Origin: a virus
DNA length: 25,266 nt
Virus record (IMG/VR): IMGVR_UViG_3300037585_003252
Location: 1 to 25,266 of that record
Reading direction: 5' to 3' (one strand)
The position numbers and the translations under genes were made by a program. Positions within the stretch are counted from its first letter, which is position 1. The number at the start of each line of letters is the position of its first letter. Below are positions 13,730 to 21,593 of this stretch, piece by piece. The notes beneath the pieces were generated by a model. That model had not been told where the DNA came from. It did no database searches and saw only the letters and a program-made list of their open reading frames with translations.

Positions 13730-16177
13730 ATGCTTGATAAAATAAAGGTTTCAAAAATAACATCTCAATTCAATAAGGGTGAATGGGATATGCATTTGTC
13801 TGGGTATGACGAAGATGGTAAGAATGTAAAAGTAAAGCAAAAGTGCAAAGATTACTTTTACTATGATGCAGAACATATTTCAGATATAGATGATTTCCCA
13901 GGATTGAAAGCTACTGGTGATGAAATATTCAAATCAGTAGATGGTAAAGATCTTCTGAGAGTTTATTACACTTCTATTAAAAATAAGAATAAGCTTACAA
14001 AGAAATATATCAAACGTACATACCAAGCTGACTTATCACCAGAATTCAAATTCATGTTGGATAATAATCTAGAGTGGTCTTCGAAACGTCACTTTATGTA
14101 TTTGGATATTGAAACCTGGTATGACCCAGAGGATTCTTCTCAGAATAGACCTGATACACCCAATATGCCAATTACATCAATTGTTGCTTATTCTAGTGAA
14201 GCTAAAAAATATTTTGTATTTTCATGGCATCCAGAAAAAACTAAAAACTTTGATGAACCTAAATTCGTTGACAAGGATAATGTCACTTATGTATTTTGTA
14301 AAACTGAAGAAGAAGTTCTTTTAGGATTTATCAATTTGGTTAGAACAAGTAACCCCGATATTCTTTCTGGGTGGTACTCTTCTGGTTATGATATGCCTTA
14401 TATATTAAATAGGTCTAAAAGACTTGGTTTACCAATTGAAGATATATCGCCTGTAAAAGATTATTATATTAAGAAAAGAGGGGACTATTGGAAATTTCAA
14501 ATTAAAGGTTTGGACCATATTGATATGATGGAAGCTTTACAAGATTTGAAATACAATTTACCGAACTGGAAACTGGCAACAGCTGCAAAGGTTATTCTAA
14601 AGGATGAAGAATTTGGTAAACTTACGGCTGCAACATGGAAAGATTGGTTAGATGATTATGAAGGATTCTTAAAATATGCTGTACGTGATGTTGAGATTCT
14701 AAAAGAAATAAATGAAAAAGTACAAGTATTCGATTTATACATCTCAATGCAACAAATTGCAAATTTACAAACTTTGAATTTAGTTTTCTTCAAGTCTATG
14801 CTATGTGATAATTACATGTGCAAAGAATTTCATAATAAAACTATATTCCCAACAAGATATTCAAAGCGAAGAAGAGATTATCAGGGGGCTATTGTAATTG
14901 ACCCAACTGAACCTGGATTGAATGAGAATGTAACCGTTATGGATTATACTTCACTATATCCAACTACAATGATGGCTTTTAACATATCACCTGAAACTTT
15001 TATATGCTCCCAAGAACAGTGCGAGAAAGCTGGTATGGATATCGAAGAAGTAGTCCAGCAATTGAAAGATGATAATATAGATTATGTAGATACTGGATAT
15101 TCTCAGGATTTATTCGGTAGGAGATATTTGTTCTATGGTCATACTCATAAGGTTGGTATTATCCCTCAAATACTTAAAAAGATATTCGTTCAAAGGGTAG
15201 AGATTAACAGACAGCTTAAAGCTGGAGAAATATCTGATGAAAATTATGAAGCAATGCATAAAAGACAATGGTCATATAAAATTATTATGAACTCTGCTTA
15301 TGGTGCGATGGGATACTCATTATTCCGAATGTGTTTATTTGAATGTGCAGATGCCATTACCTTTTTTGCAAGACAAGCTTTGAAATTTGGATTGATTCAT
15401 TTCAATGAGAAAGGTCACAAACCTTTATACGCAGATACTGATTCTGTTTTTATCAAATCTAGAGGTAAAGACGAAGAGGGTATGAAAGGTATGCAAAAAG
15501 AATACAACGATTCTTTATATGAAAATTTCGTTAAGAAACATAATACAGGTCCGGTAAAAGAGTTCATGTTTCTTGATCTTAAGTTTGAGTACTATTTGGA
15601 TAGAATATATTTCGGAGATGTAAAGAAAAGGTATTATGGTATAGTAAAAGGTTCTGGTTACAAAGTAATCCGAGGAATGAATATTATACGTAAAGAAACA
15701 CCAGAATTCCTAAAGAAAAGGTTGAATGATATGGCTGAACTGGCTGTAACTAATAAGCTTACTTTAGATTGGATTCTGAATCTACGTAAAGAAGTGGAAT
15801 CACAGCCATATCAAAAAATTGGAATGGCAAAGGGATTTGGAAAACCATTTAATACTTATACAAAAACCATGCCTCAACATGTAAAAGCAGCAGTTTGGGC
15901 TAATGATATATTAGGCACTGAATTAACTAATATGGATAATCCTTATCTATTTTATGTTAAGTCTAAAATTGAAGATGATAAGAAAGTTAAACAAAGGCAT
16001 AAAGCAATATGCATCAATGAAGACGATTTACACTTGATTGACAAAAATAAGGATAAATTCGAAATTGACTATGATATATTATTTTATAAACAATGTATCG
16101 TTCCAGTAGAAGAATTTAAGCAAATGCCATATATAGTAGATTTACTAGAAAAATATAATGAAACAATCACAACTTGA
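13730..16177 (+). CDS. gp43: Family B replicative DNA polymerase (T4 gp43-like)
   Basis: The 815-residue enzyme has a complete set of exonuclease and polymerase motifs. Exo I is YLDIETW (124-130, D126/E128), exo II is SGWYSSGYD (213-221) and exo III is YAVRD (316-320). The linker DYQGAIVIDP (383-392) follows. Motif A is VMDYTSLYPT (403-412), motif B is KIIMNSAYG (517-525) and motif C is YADTDS (567-572). It is slightly shorter than T4 gp43 (898 aa). Proofreading should be active, since all exo acidic residues are kept. It synthesises the phage genome with the helicase and SSB encoded upstream; clamp, loader and primase are not in the window. It has its own promoter. The phage thus encodes both family B and family A polymerase domains. 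Confidence 0.95.
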   Translation: MLDKIKVSKITSQFNKGEWDMHLSGYDEDGKNVKVKQKCKDYFYYDAEHISDIDDFPGLKATGDEIFKSVDGKDLLRVYYTSIKNKNKLTKKYIKRTYQADLSPEFKFMLDNNLEWSSKRHFMYLDIETWYDPEDSSQNRPDTPNMPITSIVAYSSEAKKYFVFSWHPEKTKNFDEPKFVDKDNVTYVFCKTEEEVLLGFINLVRTSNPDILSGWYSSGYDMPYILNRSKRLGLPIEDISPVKDYYIKKRGDYWKFQIKGLDHIDMMEALQDLKYNLPNWKLATAAKVILKDEEFGKLTAATWKDWLDDYEGFLKYAVRDVEILKEINEKVQVFDLYISMQQIANLQTLNLVFFKSMLCDNYMCKEFHNKTIFPTRYSKRRRDYQGAIVIDPTEPGLNENVTVMDYTSLYPTTMMAFNISPETFICSQEQCEKAGMDIEEVVQQLKDDNIDYVDTGYSQDLFGRRYLFYGHTHKVGIIPQILKKIFVQRVEINRQLKAGEISDENYEAMHKRQWSYKIIMNSAYGAMGYSLFRMCLFECADAITFFARQALKFGLIHFNEKGHKPLYADTDSVFIKSRGKDEEGMKGMQKEYNDSLYENFVKKHNTGPVKEFMFLDLKFEYYLDRIYFGDVKKRYYGIVKGSGYKVIRGMNIIRKETPEFLKKRLNDMAELAVTNKLTLDWILNLRKEVESQPYQKIGMAKGFGKPFNTYTKTMPQHVKAAVWANDILGTELTNMDNPYLFYVKSKIEDDKKVKQRHKAICINEDDLHLIDKNKDKFEIDYDILFYKQCIVPVEEFKQMPYIVDLLEKYNETITT

Positions 16178-16188
16178 TTTGTCTTCTC

Positions 16189-16200
16189 TATATTTATATA
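16189..16200 (+). promoter_or_regulatory. TATATTTATATA motif upstream of the chaperonin genes
   Basis: TATATTTATATA (16189-16200), with core TATTTATA at 16191-16198, lies in the 65-base gap between the polymerase and GroES genes, where no copy of the 24-base promoter is found. It is the third junction carrying this core. It is a candidate promoter for the groES-groEL operon; no mapped start supports this. Confidence 0.35.
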
Positions 16201-16242
16201 AGTAAATAAAAAGTTATAAATTAAATTAAAATGGAGGTTATT

Positions 16243-16530
16243 ATGTTATACCCAATTAGCGACAAGGTCGTAATCAAAAAAACAGATGCGGATGAAGTTA
16301 CATCCGGGGGTGTTATTATGCCCGATACTACGCAAGAAGCAGTGATCACTGGTGAAGTAGTAGCTGTAGGTCCTGGGCAATTATTGTTATCGGGATCAAG
16401 AGGGCATATGCAATGTAAAGTTGGAGATACTGTAGTATTTCTAAAGCATAGCGCTAGAAAGACTGAAATAGAAGGCGAAGAATTCATGGTCATCAGAGAA
16501 CCAGATTTAGAAACAATTATAGGAGATTAA
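16243..16530 (+). CDS. groES: Co-chaperonin GroES-like protein
   Basis: I place the start at the ATG at 16243, because TGGAGG (16232-16237) is a good ribosome-binding site for it and GroES proteins begin just before the 'PLxDRVVxK' strand, here LYPISDKVVIKK. A start at the ATG at 16231 would add four residues. The 95-residue product has the Gly-rich mobile loop with GGVIMP (22-27) that contacts GroEL, the VAVGPG turn, and VGDTVVFLKHS, all GroES features. It forms the lid of the chaperonin. Unlike T4 gp31, which works with host GroEL, it is encoded with its own GroEL three bases downstream. Confidence 0.9.
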   Translation: MLYPISDKVVIKKTDADEVTSGGVIMPDTTQEAVITGEVVAVGPGQLLLSGSRGHMQCKVGDTVVFLKHSARKTEIEGEEFMVIREPDLETIIGD

Positions 16531-16533
16531 TAA

Positions 16534-18159
16534 ATGTCAAAGAAATTAGACTTTAGCACTGATGCAAGAACAGAATTGTTCAAAGGTGTTGATAAATTAG
16601 CAGAAGCAGTAAGAACTACCTTAGGACCTAGCGGTAGAAACGTTGTTATTGAAAAAGATTTTGGTCAATACCATTCAACCAAAGATGGTGTAACAGTAGC
16701 AAAAGAAATTGAATTAGAAGATCCAGTACAAAATGCTGGAGCTCAAATGGTAAAAGAAGTAGCAAATCAAGTTAACGATGAAGCTGGTGATGGAACAACT
16801 ACAGCAACAGTATTAGCACACTCAATTCTTAAAGAGGGTTATAGAAAAGTACTTAACGGTTCGAATCCAATAGAATTGAAAAGAGGAATGGATCTAGCAG
16901 TAAAGGGAATAGTTGAAGCAATTGATGATATTTCGATAGAGGTTACTTCCAATGAAGAAATTACTCAAGTTGGAACAATTTCAGCAAATAATGATAAAAC
17001 TATTGGTAATCTTATTTCATCTGCAATGGAAAAGGTTGGTAACGATGGCGTAATTACAGTAGAAGAATCAAGAACAGCTGATGATGAATTAGAAGTTGTT
17101 GAAGGTTTACAATTTGATAAGGGTTACTGCTCACCATATTTTATAACTAATCAGCAGTCAATGTTAGTTCAGATGGATGAACCTTTAATTTTATTATACG
17201 ATAGAAAACTTACATCGTTAAAGAGTTTAGTTAAAACTTTAGAATATTGTATAGCACAGTCAAAACCTCTAGTAATTATTGCAGAAGATATAGATGGAGA
17301 AGCATTAGCAGGTTTAATTGTAAACAAAGCAAGAGGAACACTTCAAGTTGCTGCTGCAAAAGCTCCAGGCTTTGGTGATAAGAGAAAAGATATGCTTGAA
17401 GATATTGCATGTCTAACTGGTGGTACTGTGGTATCTATTGATAAGGGTATGAAATTAGAAAACTTTGATCCTTCTTGGTTTGGTTCTGCAAAAGTTGTTA
17501 CAATGGATAATAAGCAAACTACTATTGTTGATGGGTTCGGAGAATCAGAAGCAATTCAAAAAAGATGCGAAGAGATTCAAGGAATGATTGATTCAGCAAG
17601 TTCTTCTTATGAAAGAGAGGGAATGCAAGAAAGACTCGGTAAACTAATAGGTGGAGTAGCAATAATGAAAATTGGAGCTGGTTCAGAATTAGAAATGAAA
17701 GAAAAGAAAGATAGAGTAGAAGATGCTTTAGCTGCAACTCGAGCAGCAATTGACGAGGGAATAGTTCCTGGTGGAGGAATTGCATTGATGAGAGCTAGAA
17801 CAGCAATTACAGATATGAAGGGCGAGAACTCAGATCAAATGGAAGGTGTATCAATAGTTCTTAGAGCTTGCTCATCTCCCTTCAATTCTATAATGGAAAA
17901 CGCCGGATTAAATGCAGAAGTAATTTGGAATAAGATTGATAGCTCTAAGAAAACTAATGGGTATGATGCAAGAAGCGAAGAGCTAGTGGATATGCTTGAA
18001 GCTGGTATCATTGATCCAGCAAAGGTAACTAGAGTAGCTTTAGAAAAAGCAGTTTCTGTAGCTGGTACAATGTTAACTACAGAATGTGTAGTATCAAAAA
18101 TTAAAACAGACGATAATAATAATAACGCAGCCAATCCAATGGCTGGAATGGGATTCTAA
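16534..18159 (+). CDS. groEL: Chaperonin GroEL
   Basis: The 541-residue protein is a full-length GroEL. The equatorial nucleotide site is intact: [13 protein letters not shown] (29-41), [10 protein letters not shown] (50-59) with Asp51, and GDGTTT (85-90). The catalytic segment [16 protein letters not shown] and the [10 protein letters not shown] loop are present. The apical domain lies between about 190 and 375 and is more diverged. The tail ends NPMAGMGF in place of the GGM repeats of many bacterial GroELs. It should assemble with the adjacent GroES to fold phage proteins such as the capsid protein or the large polymerase. Only three bases separate it from groES, so the two are co-expressed. 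A one-base gap follows before the next gene. Confidence 0.97.
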   Translation: MSKKLDFSTDARTELFKGVDKLAEAVRTTLGPSGRNVVIEKDFGQYHSTKDGVTVAKEIELEDPVQNAGAQMVKEVANQVNDEAGDGTTTATVLAHSILKEGYRKVLNGSNPIELKRGMDLAVKGIVEAIDDISIEVTSNEEITQVGTISANNDKTIGNLISSAMEKVGNDGVITVEESRTADDELEVVEGLQFDKGYCSPYFITNQQSMLVQMDEPLILLYDRKLTSLKSLVKTLEYCIAQSKPLVIIAEDIDGEALAGLIVNKARGTLQVAAAKAPGFGDKRKDMLEDIACLTGGTVVSIDKGMKLENFDPSWFGSAKVVTMDNKQTTIVDGFGESEAIQKRCEEIQGMIDSASSSYEREGMQERLGKLIGGVAIMKIGAGSELEMKEKKDRVEDALAATRAAIDEGIVPGGGIALMRARTAITDMKGENSDQMEGVSIVLRACSSPFNSIMENAGLNAEVIWNKIDSSKKTNGYDARSEELVDMLEAGIIDPAKVTRVALEKAVSVAGTMLTTECVVSKIKTDDNNNNAANPMAGMGF

Positions 18160-18160
18160 A

Positions 18161-18412
18161 ATGGCAAAAGAAATTAAAATGAACCAAAGTCAACAACAAG
18201 TAAATATTAATCCAGACGATTTAGTAGATGTAGTATGCAATGAGTGTGGAGGTCAAACCTTCGTTCAAGCATTCTTATTCAAAAAACTATCAGCAGTATT
18301 ATCACCGAATGGAAAAGAATCAATGATTCCATTGCAAATATTCAAGTGTGATAGCTGTGGACATATCAATGATGAATTTATACCTAATAAAGACGGTAAA
18401 AAAGTACTATAA
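18161..18412 (+). CDS. Zinc-ribbon protein, 83 aa
   Basis: Two Cys pairs, CNEC (26-29) and CDSC (63-66), form a probable four-cysteine zinc ribbon. They flank a helical stretch FVQAFLFKKLSAVLSPNGK (34-52) with a conserved-looking 'SPNGKE...P.Q.F.C..CGH' pattern that I have met in other phage proteins of unknown role. It could bind nucleic acid or a protein partner. The ATG lies one base after the GroEL stop, so translation is coupled to GroEL. The stop overlaps the next start by one base (TAATG). The function is unassigned. Confidence 0.75.
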   Translation: MAKEIKMNQSQQQVNINPDDLVDVVCNECGGQTFVQAFLFKKLSAVLSPNGKESMIPLQIFKCDSCGHINDEFIPNKDGKKVL

Positions 18413-18651
18413 TGCCTGTCAACTTCGATAGAAAAAAGCCACGCGAAAAGGTGGAACACCCAAACCATTACAATAAAGGTAAGATTGAAGTTTGGGATTT
18501 CATAGCTGATCAAGGTCTGGACTTCTTTGAAGGGAATATAGTAAAATATATTTGTAGATGGCGTACAAAAAATGGTATGGAAGATTTATTAAAGGTAAAA
18601 CAATATATCGATAAGTATATAGAAGAAGCTAGAAAAGATTATGAACTTTAA
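18412..18651 (+). CDS. DUF3310 family protein, 79 aa
   Basis: The segment HPNHYNKGKIEVWDFIADQG (16-35), followed by LDFFEGNIVKYICRWRTKNG and EDLLKVKQYIDKYI, matches the DUF3310 family ('HYn.gkiEviDfie..l.F..GN.iKYi.Ra..K....eDL.Ka..Yi'). This family is found in many phages, and some database entries name it SaV-like or nucleotide kinase without strong proof. It is small and helical and probably binds a nucleotide or a protein. It overlaps the previous stop by one base and the next gene by 11 bases, within a polymerase-chaperonin-nuclease cluster. Confidence 0.8.
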   Translation: MPVNFDRKKPREKVEHPNHYNKGKIEVWDFIADQGLDFFEGNIVKYICRWRTKNGMEDLLKVKQYIDKYIEEARKDYEL

Positions 18652-19585
18652 GACTGTAAATATCAAAGACCCATTAGCAATGTCTAGGGAGGCAAAGCGA
18701 TTAGGAAAGAAGATGATTTCTAATAGTCAAATTAAAACCTATACGCAGTGTAACCATAAATGGAAAACTATGTATATAGATGGTAACAAACAATACCAAC
18801 AATCCATATTCTTTACATTTGGTACAGCAATGCACGAAACTCTACAGCATTTTTTATCTGTTATGTATAATCAAACGGCAAAGGCTGCAGAATCTTTAGA
18901 TTTACCTAAACTTCTAAAAGATAATATGAGCATAGCTTATAAATCAGCATTGAAGAAAAACAAGGGTGAACATTTTACAAATAAATTTGACCTAGAAGAT
19001 ATATACAAACAAGGAGTTAATATCCTAGAAGAATTTGTAAAGAAAAGAGGCCAGCATTTTTCAAAGAAGAATACAGAATTATTAGGGATTGAAATTCCTA
19101 TACTTGTTGAATCTGATGTTAACGAGAATATATTGATTGGAGGTTTCCTTGATATAGTTATGAAAGAGCACGACAAGATAAAAATATATGATATCAAAAC
19201 TTCATATAAAACTTGGGATAAGAAAAAGAAAAAAGAAGGCTCTTTTCAATTAAGATTGTATAAGAAGTATTTCGCAAAGCAATATGGCGTAGAAGAAGAT
19301 GATATAGATATAGAATTCTTTATAGTTAAAAGAAACGTCTATGAAAATTGCGATTTCCCTCAAAGTAGAATACAAAGGTTTTCACCAGCTTCTGGTAAAC
19401 CAACTATGTCTAAAACTGCTAATGTAGCAAATGAATTTATATCTTCAGTTTTTAATGAAGATGGAAGTTATAATACAAATAGAAAATACGAGGCAACTGC
19501 AGGTGTTAAAGGGCACAACTGTAAATATTGCCCATTCAAAACAAATTATGATTTATGCCCTAAAGAAAATAGAATACGGAGTTAA
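18641..19585 (+). CDS. PD-(D/E)XK nuclease of the Cas4/RecB type with a probable 4Fe-4S cluster
   Basis: This 314-residue protein has the Cas4/RecB-nuclease layout. SNSQIKTYTQCNHKWK (27-42) supplies the first Cys (C37), and GTAMHETLQ (61-69) supplies the motif I His65. GGFLDIV (166-172, D170) and YDIKTS (182-187, D183 and K185) form the catalytic core. HNCKYCPFKTNYDLCP (292-307) gives C294, C297 and C306, so four Cys can bind an iron-sulfur cluster as in Cas4 and AddB. It probably processes DNA ends in recombination or replication. No CRISPR array, Cas1 or Cas2 is near, so a CRISPR role is not supported. It overlaps the DUF3310 gene by 11 bases. Confidence 0.85.
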   Translation: MNFKTVNIKDPLAMSREAKRLGKKMISNSQIKTYTQCNHKWKTMYIDGNKQYQQSIFFTFGTAMHETLQHFLSVMYNQTAKAAESLDLPKLLKDNMSIAYKSALKKNKGEHFTNKFDLEDIYKQGVNILEEFVKKRGQHFSKKNTELLGIEIPILVESDVNENILIGGFLDIVMKEHDKIKIYDIKTSYKTWDKKKKKEGSFQLRLYKKYFAKQYGVEEDDIDIEFFIVKRNVYENCDFPQSRIQRFSPASGKPTMSKTANVANEFISSVFNEDGSYNTNRKYEATAGVKGHNCKYCPFKTNYDLCPKENRIRS

Positions 19586-19587
19586 TT

Positions 19588-19827
19588 ATGACTATTAAAA
19601 TGATTGAATGTTTGATGAATATTGCAATTGCAGAGAAATCAAAAGCAACTGTAAATTTGAATATATACTTACAAAATCCGACCGCTGTAGGTGAACACCC
19701 AGATTTAGTATCTGAAGCTGATAAACTAGTAGAAGCAATTTCTGCTGCTGATGGGAAGATCGCTGTATTAAATGGAATGGTAGCCGAAATTAAAGCAGCA
19801 ACCACAAGTGAAACACCAACAACATAG
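19588..19827 (+). CDS. Hypothetical protein, 79 aa
   Basis: The gene starts two bases after the nuclease stop. The product, 79 residues with no Cys after the first 10, is mainly helical: an N-terminal helix (MTIKMIECLMNIAIAEKS), a short extended part (ATVNLNIYLQNPTAVG) and a second amphipathic helix (DLVSEADKLVEAISAADGKI), then a Thr-rich end. It is probably a small oligomeric, coiled-coil protein. I recognise no family. Its last 20 bases overlap the next gene, which starts with GTG. Confidence 0.6.
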   Translation: MTIKMIECLMNIAIAEKSKATVNLNIYLQNPTAVGEHPDLVSEADKLVEAISAADGKIAVLNGMVAEIKAATTSETPTT

Positions 19828-20038
19828 ACCAAAACTAGATTTACATGGTACATTTCACAGCGAGGTATTTGAAAAAGTCGATGAATTTATAAGTGCTAAC
19901 TTATATGCTAATGAAATAGAAATTGTAACTGGTTATAGCGATAGAATGAAAGATCTCGTTCAAAGCGTTCTTTCTGATTATAAACTTAAAGGCAACTGCC
20001 CTCCATATAATGATGGAACATTAGTAGTTAAATTATGA
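19808..20038 (+). CDS. Smr-domain protein, 76 aa (GTG start)
   Basis: LDLHGTF (10-16) and IEIVTGYSDRMKDLVQSVL (37-55) match the LDLHG and TGxG motifs of the Smr domain of MutS2-type proteins, which is a nuclease or nucleic-acid-binding domain. At 76 residues the protein is little more than the domain. The only start in frame before LDLHG is the GTG at 19808, inside the preceding gene. The stop overlaps the cysteine synthase start (ATGA), so the two are coupled. It could cleave or bind branched DNA during recombination, but a stand-alone Smr of this size has no certain role. Confidence 0.75.
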   Translation: MKHQQHRPKLDLHGTFHSEVFEKVDEFISANLYANEIEIVTGYSDRMKDLVQSVLSDYKLKGNCPPYNDGTLVVKL

Positions 20039-20928
20039 CTTTATCTAATTACGTTGGAAACACTCCACTAATACCAATAAGCCTAGGACCATATACAGTC
20101 TGGTGTAAATGCGAATTCATGAATCCAGGTGGGTCAGTTAAAGATAGGATGGCAACCTATATAATAAATGACGCAGAGAATAGAAGATTCATCAAAAGAG
20201 GTGATACTTTAATAGAAGCAACATCAGGCAACACTGGAATAGCATTTGCAATGTTAGCAGCTGAAAGAGGTTATAAAATGAAAATTGTTATGCCTTCAAA
20301 CATGTCTGAAGAACGCAAACAAATGTTAAAGTTTTATGGTGCAGAACTAATACAAGTTGAGCCGGGAGATTTTGATGGAGCTATAGCAATGAGAGATGAT
20401 CTAGCAAAGAGTAGAGGATATTTTAATTGCAATCAATTTCATAATCCATTAAATATAGAAGTACATTATAAAACTACTGGTCCAGAAATAAATAGGCAAT
20501 TTAGAAATGCAAATACTTATGAGACAATATGGCCTCAAGCATTTGTTGCTGGTACTGGTACAGGAGGTACTATAATGGGGGCAGGAAAATACTTACAAAA
20601 ACAATTCCCAGGTTTGGCGTTAGTAGCAGTTGAACCAGCAGAAAGTCCTGTAATGTCTGGAGGGGAACCAGGCTTACATGGTATACAAGGGATTGGAGAT
20701 GGTAGTAAGTTTTTAGTCAACTTGGAAAAGATTAGTAAAGTTAAAACTGTACATACTAATTGTGCAAAAAAGGTTGCAAAACATTTAGCTTTGAGATACG
20801 GTTTATTCGTAGGTATTAGTTCTGGAGCAAATGTAAAAGCTGCATTTGAACACTTAAGAGATACAGATCAAAAGAATGCTATAACTATCCTTTGCGATAG
20901 AGGCGAAAGATATTTAAGTTGCCTATAA
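20035..20928 (+). CDS. cysK: Cysteine synthase (O-acetylserine sulfhydrylase) family, PLP-dependent
   Basis: The 297-residue product has the beta-family PLP fold. YVGNTPLIPI (6-15), NPGGSVKDRMA (30-40) with the PLP Lys36, and TSGNTGIA (63-70), the substrate loop, are intact. VAGTGTGGTI binds the PLP phosphate, and FVGISSGAN carries the C-terminal Ser. It is close to the CysK/CysM length of about 300. It should make cysteine from O-acetylserine (or phosphoserine) and sulfide, supporting synthesis of Cys-rich or iron-sulfur proteins during infection. It is an auxiliary metabolic gene, rare enough in phages to be notable. Cystathionine beta-synthase activity is a less likely alternative, given the lack of extra domains. 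Confidence 0.9.
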   Translation: MTLSNYVGNTPLIPISLGPYTVWCKCEFMNPGGSVKDRMATYIINDAENRRFIKRGDTLIEATSGNTGIAFAMLAAERGYKMKIVMPSNMSEERKQMLKFYGAELIQVEPGDFDGAIAMRDDLAKSRGYFNCNQFHNPLNIEVHYKTTGPEINRQFRNANTYETIWPQAFVAGTGTGGTIMGAGKYLQKQFPGLALVAVEPAESPVMSGGEPGLHGIQGIGDGSKFLVNLEKISKVKTVHTNCAKKVAKHLALRYGLFVGISSGANVKAAFEHLRDTDQKNAITILCDRGERYLSCL

Positions 20929-20960
20929 TTTGGATAAGTCGAAAAAAATAGTTATATTAG
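20929..20960 (+). promoter_or_regulatory. Phage promoter P7 (leaderless type) for the SLOG gene
   Basis: TTTGGATAAGTC (20929-20940) begins at the base after the cysteine synthase stop. TATATTAG (20953-20960) starts 24 bases further on. The ATG at 20965 follows after four bases, the same geometry as P1, and no Shine-Dalgarno can fit. Confidence 0.8.
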
Positions 20961-20964
20961 TAAT

Positions 20965-21372
20965 ATGAAAAGAAAAATAGGTATAGTAGGAAGTAGAGAA
21001 TACTCTAATAAGAGAAGGGTCAAAGATACTATATTCAAATTGAAAAGAAAATTTGGAGAAGAGGTTGAAATAGTTTCAGGAGGATGTCCTCATGGAGCTG
21101 ATAAATATGCAAAGAAGTATGCATTAGATTTCCAATTAAGATACAAGGAATTTAACCCAGCTCATACAGTTCAGAATTTATACTCTGCTTTGAATGAGAA
21201 TTATTATAATAAAGAATATGCACCCAAAAATTTTTTCCATAGGAATAAACTTCTTGCTAGATACGTAGATTATATAATTGCTTTTATCCCAGAAGGTACT
21301 AATGCAAATGGTACAATGGACACAGTAAAGCATGCAAAGAAATTAGGTAAAAAAATAGTGATAATTACTTAA
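20965..21372 (+). CDS. SLOG-superfamily protein (DUF2493, YspA-like)
   Basis: This 135-residue Rossmann-like protein has IGIVGSREYSN (5-15), IVSGGCPHGADKYA (36-49), HRNKLLARYVDYIIAFIPEGT and a final HAKKLGKKIVIIT strand. This is the pattern of the DUF2493 branch of the SLOG superfamily, related to DprA and YpsA. SLOG proteins are thought to bind nucleotides or nucleotide-derived signals, and some work in defence systems. It has its own leaderless-type promoter and no operon partner upstream, which suggests independent, probably early, expression. A nucleotide-sensing or anti-defence role is an inference. Confidence 0.8.
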   Translation: MKRKIGIVGSREYSNKRRVKDTIFKLKRKFGEEVEIVSGGCPHGADKYAKKYALDFQLRYKEFNPAHTVQNLYSALNENYYNKEYAPKNFFHRNKLLARYVDYIIAFIPEGTNANGTMDTVKHAKKLGKKIVIIT

Positions 21373-21388
21373 CTTTCGATATATAGCT

Positions 21389-21400
21389 ATATATTTATAT
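21389..21400 (+). promoter_or_regulatory. TATATATTTATA motif before the RHH gene
   Basis: The core TATTTATA (21392-21399) sits within an A/T-only run, 16 bases upstream of the ATG at 21416, with GAAGGAAATGG between. It is the fourth gene junction in the window carrying this octamer. A promoter role is suggested but not shown. Confidence 0.35.
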
Positions 21401-21415
21401 ACGAAGGAAATGGTT

Positions 21416-21589
21416 ATGAAATACAAAGAAAATAAACTAACATCGGTTAACATTAACGATAATAATCGTAAAGAATTCAAGAAGCTTGCAATTGATGAAG
21501 AAATAACATTCCAAAAGCTTGTTAACATAGCTTTGGAGTTATATATAACTGATGTGAAATTTAGACGTCAAATCAATAAAAGGAGATAG
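21416..21589 (+). CDS. Small ribbon-helix-helix (Arc/CopG-like) regulator, 57 aa
   Basis: The short reading frame encodes a strand-helix-helix pattern. LTSVNINDNNRKEFKKLAID (8-27) gives a basic beta ribbon and first helix, and EEITFQKLVNIALELYITD (28-46) gives the second helix, followed by a basic tail. This is the layout of ribbon-helix-helix repressors, which act as dimers on short inverted repeats. It has a GGAA site before the start, and its last codons contain the AGGAG of the next gene, so it is cotranscribed with the glycosyltransferases and could autoregulate them. The family call rests on pattern, not on a signature motif. Confidence 0.6.
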   Translation: MKYKENKLTSVNINDNNRKEFKKLAIDEEITFQKLVNIALELYITDVKFRRQINKRR

Positions 21590-21593
21590 TTAT

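Noticed and set aside
14109-14324. Short + strand frame within the family B polymerase gene
   Set aside because: It overlaps the exonuclease domain in another frame and has no supporting ribosome-binding site or motif.
18641-19585. Cas4-like gene as part of a CRISPR-Cas system
   Set aside because: No repeat-spacer array, Cas1, Cas2 or effector gene is visible in the window.
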